A stretch of 64,000 nucleotides of DNA from Leptobrachium leishanense (lineage: Eukaryota > Chordata > Amphibia > Anura > Megophryidae). The position numbers and the translations under genes are program-made. Numbering within the stretch: the stretch's first letter is position 1; every line of letters starts with the position of its first letter. The notes beneath the pieces were generated by a model. It was not told the origin of the DNA. It saw only the letters and a program-made list of their open reading frames with translations, and searched no databases. Shown one piece after another: positions 63,021 through 64,000 of the stretch. The DNA lies in assembly GCA_009667805.1 (NCBI GenBank), contig CM019065.1, forward strand, positions 156,727,322-156,791,321, written 5' to 3'.

Positions 63021-64000
63021 CGTGGTCCTCAGAGCAAGCAGAGTCAGTAATAAGCGAAAACACAGTAACGAGCGATGCGGGAAAAAAACTCGTCAAGGCA
63101 AGGCTCTTTGCACGCGTTTATGATTTAAAGACCGGCGGCCCCGCGTCATTGTGCCCCGCCCCTGATCAGCTGCATCTGTGCCGGGTGCCGCCAGAGCTCC
63201 TGGTACTCAGCCAGATGGCGGCACCACGCGTCCAGGGTCCCCCCGAGAGCCGCCCGTGACCCTGGATGTCACAGAGTCCTATTGGCTCCTGGAGTCAATA
63301 TAATGGCGTAAACACTACCAGCACTAATTAATGGCGCCTTCCTGTTACGATCAGTAACAGGGAGCCCTTAAGGGTTGTTGGCTTGTTACGATACCCACAT
63401 TGTACAAGGGTGAGCTGTTATTTGTAAAAATCCTACACATGATTTCACATGGTGACCTGATTGAGTTAGGACAAGTGTGCTGTAAAGCACTTGTTAACTG
63501 TCTATACATTAAATACTATAGATCGCAGTCTTGTATTAATGACCTGAATCATCGTGGGTGGTATATGTCAATACATTTTTATTTGTCTGTTCAATATTAT
63601 TCCAAGTTCTGTAAAAAGATAAAAAAAAGGACAACACCCAAAATCCTGAACTAAAAGAATGCTTGCATGTATAAATCTAGAAACAATTCAATGAATGGAT
63701 ATTATACTGTGGGTATGCCTCCCTACATCTGTAGGTGCCACTACTAAACATGAACACAAACTTGGAGCACCTAGGTTGCTCACCTATTAATCCTGTGTGT
63801 GTGTCTCTGTTTGTGTTGTGCTTTTTGCTGCTAAAAACATACTAAGACAGTGGGACACTTTCAGAAACACAAATACACTGCCAAAGGCTATGTGGGCAGC
63901 TTCACGCAGCAGCTCTAATAAGCACCTGCTAATATGTATATTATATCATTTATGGCTGAGAAGCCTCAACTGCTGTGCTGGTAAAATACCATCCAGGTGG
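63021..64000. other. intergenic end of window
   Basis: A GC-rich patch at 63110-63290 is followed by ordinary AT-rich sequence. No gene, RNA or defined repeat end was found. Confidence 0.4.

Overview
The window is vertebrate nuclear DNA, most likely from a frog (anuran amphibian). The one host gene is interrupted by introns with canonical GT-AG splice sites. The mobile elements (L2/CR1-like and L1/Tx1-like LINEs, piggyBac-like TTAA elements, hAT elements, Helitrons, a Tc1 element) are the mixture expected of frog genomes. The frog assignment is an inference from repeat content and protein similarity.

The host gene is dpysl2 (CRMP2, collapsin response mediator protein 2) on the + strand. Thirteen coding exons can be placed exactly, corresponding to human exons 2-14: 21405-21493, 33492-33676, 38239-38403, 39551-39612, 40833-40913, 42839-42907, 43014-43134, 43352-43508, 54517-54658, 55723-55893, 56014-56193, 56361-56526 and 60431-60522. 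They join in frame to 1680 nt (559 codons plus stop). With the 13 codons that exon 1 contributes in mammals this gives exactly 572 residues, the mammalian CRMP2 length. Exon 1 is not visible, so positions 1-21404 are probably intron 1. The 3'UTR runs from 60523 to about 61835, with a poly(A) signal at 61813.

Almost everything else is mobile-element DNA. Positions 1-2179 hold the 5' end of an L1-like LINE (minus strand) next to a 1.3 kb CT-rich satellite. Positions 9094-10246 are a hAT-type element with an exact 8-bp target duplication, containing a minisatellite and a 270-bp palindrome. Positions 11240-14908 are a nearly intact L2-like LINE with a 1049-codon ORF carrying a 2A-like motif; related 3' fragments lie at 25600 and 34055. 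Intron 2 (12 kb) contains several copies of a terminal-inverted-repeat family starting CAGGGTTATTC, a mini-Helitron, an L2 3' end and an unclassified 262-codon ORF. Intron 3 has an L2 tail split by a TTAA element. Intron 4 has a SINE-like repeat with an L2-type tail. Intron 9 (11 kb) is a Russian-doll insertion: a Helitron (43599-53178) holds a hAT-like element (43819-51945), which holds both a TTAA element with its own minisatellite (44234-46863) and an L1-like LINE (47212-51808). Intron 13 contains a dead Tc1 transposon with TA target duplications.

No CRISPR array, tRNA or rRNA gene, prokaryotic operon or second host gene was found. No new cellular system is evident. The notable material is the nested-insertion history, the shared modules between repeat families, the 2A-like motif, and the way repeats flank dpysl2 exons.
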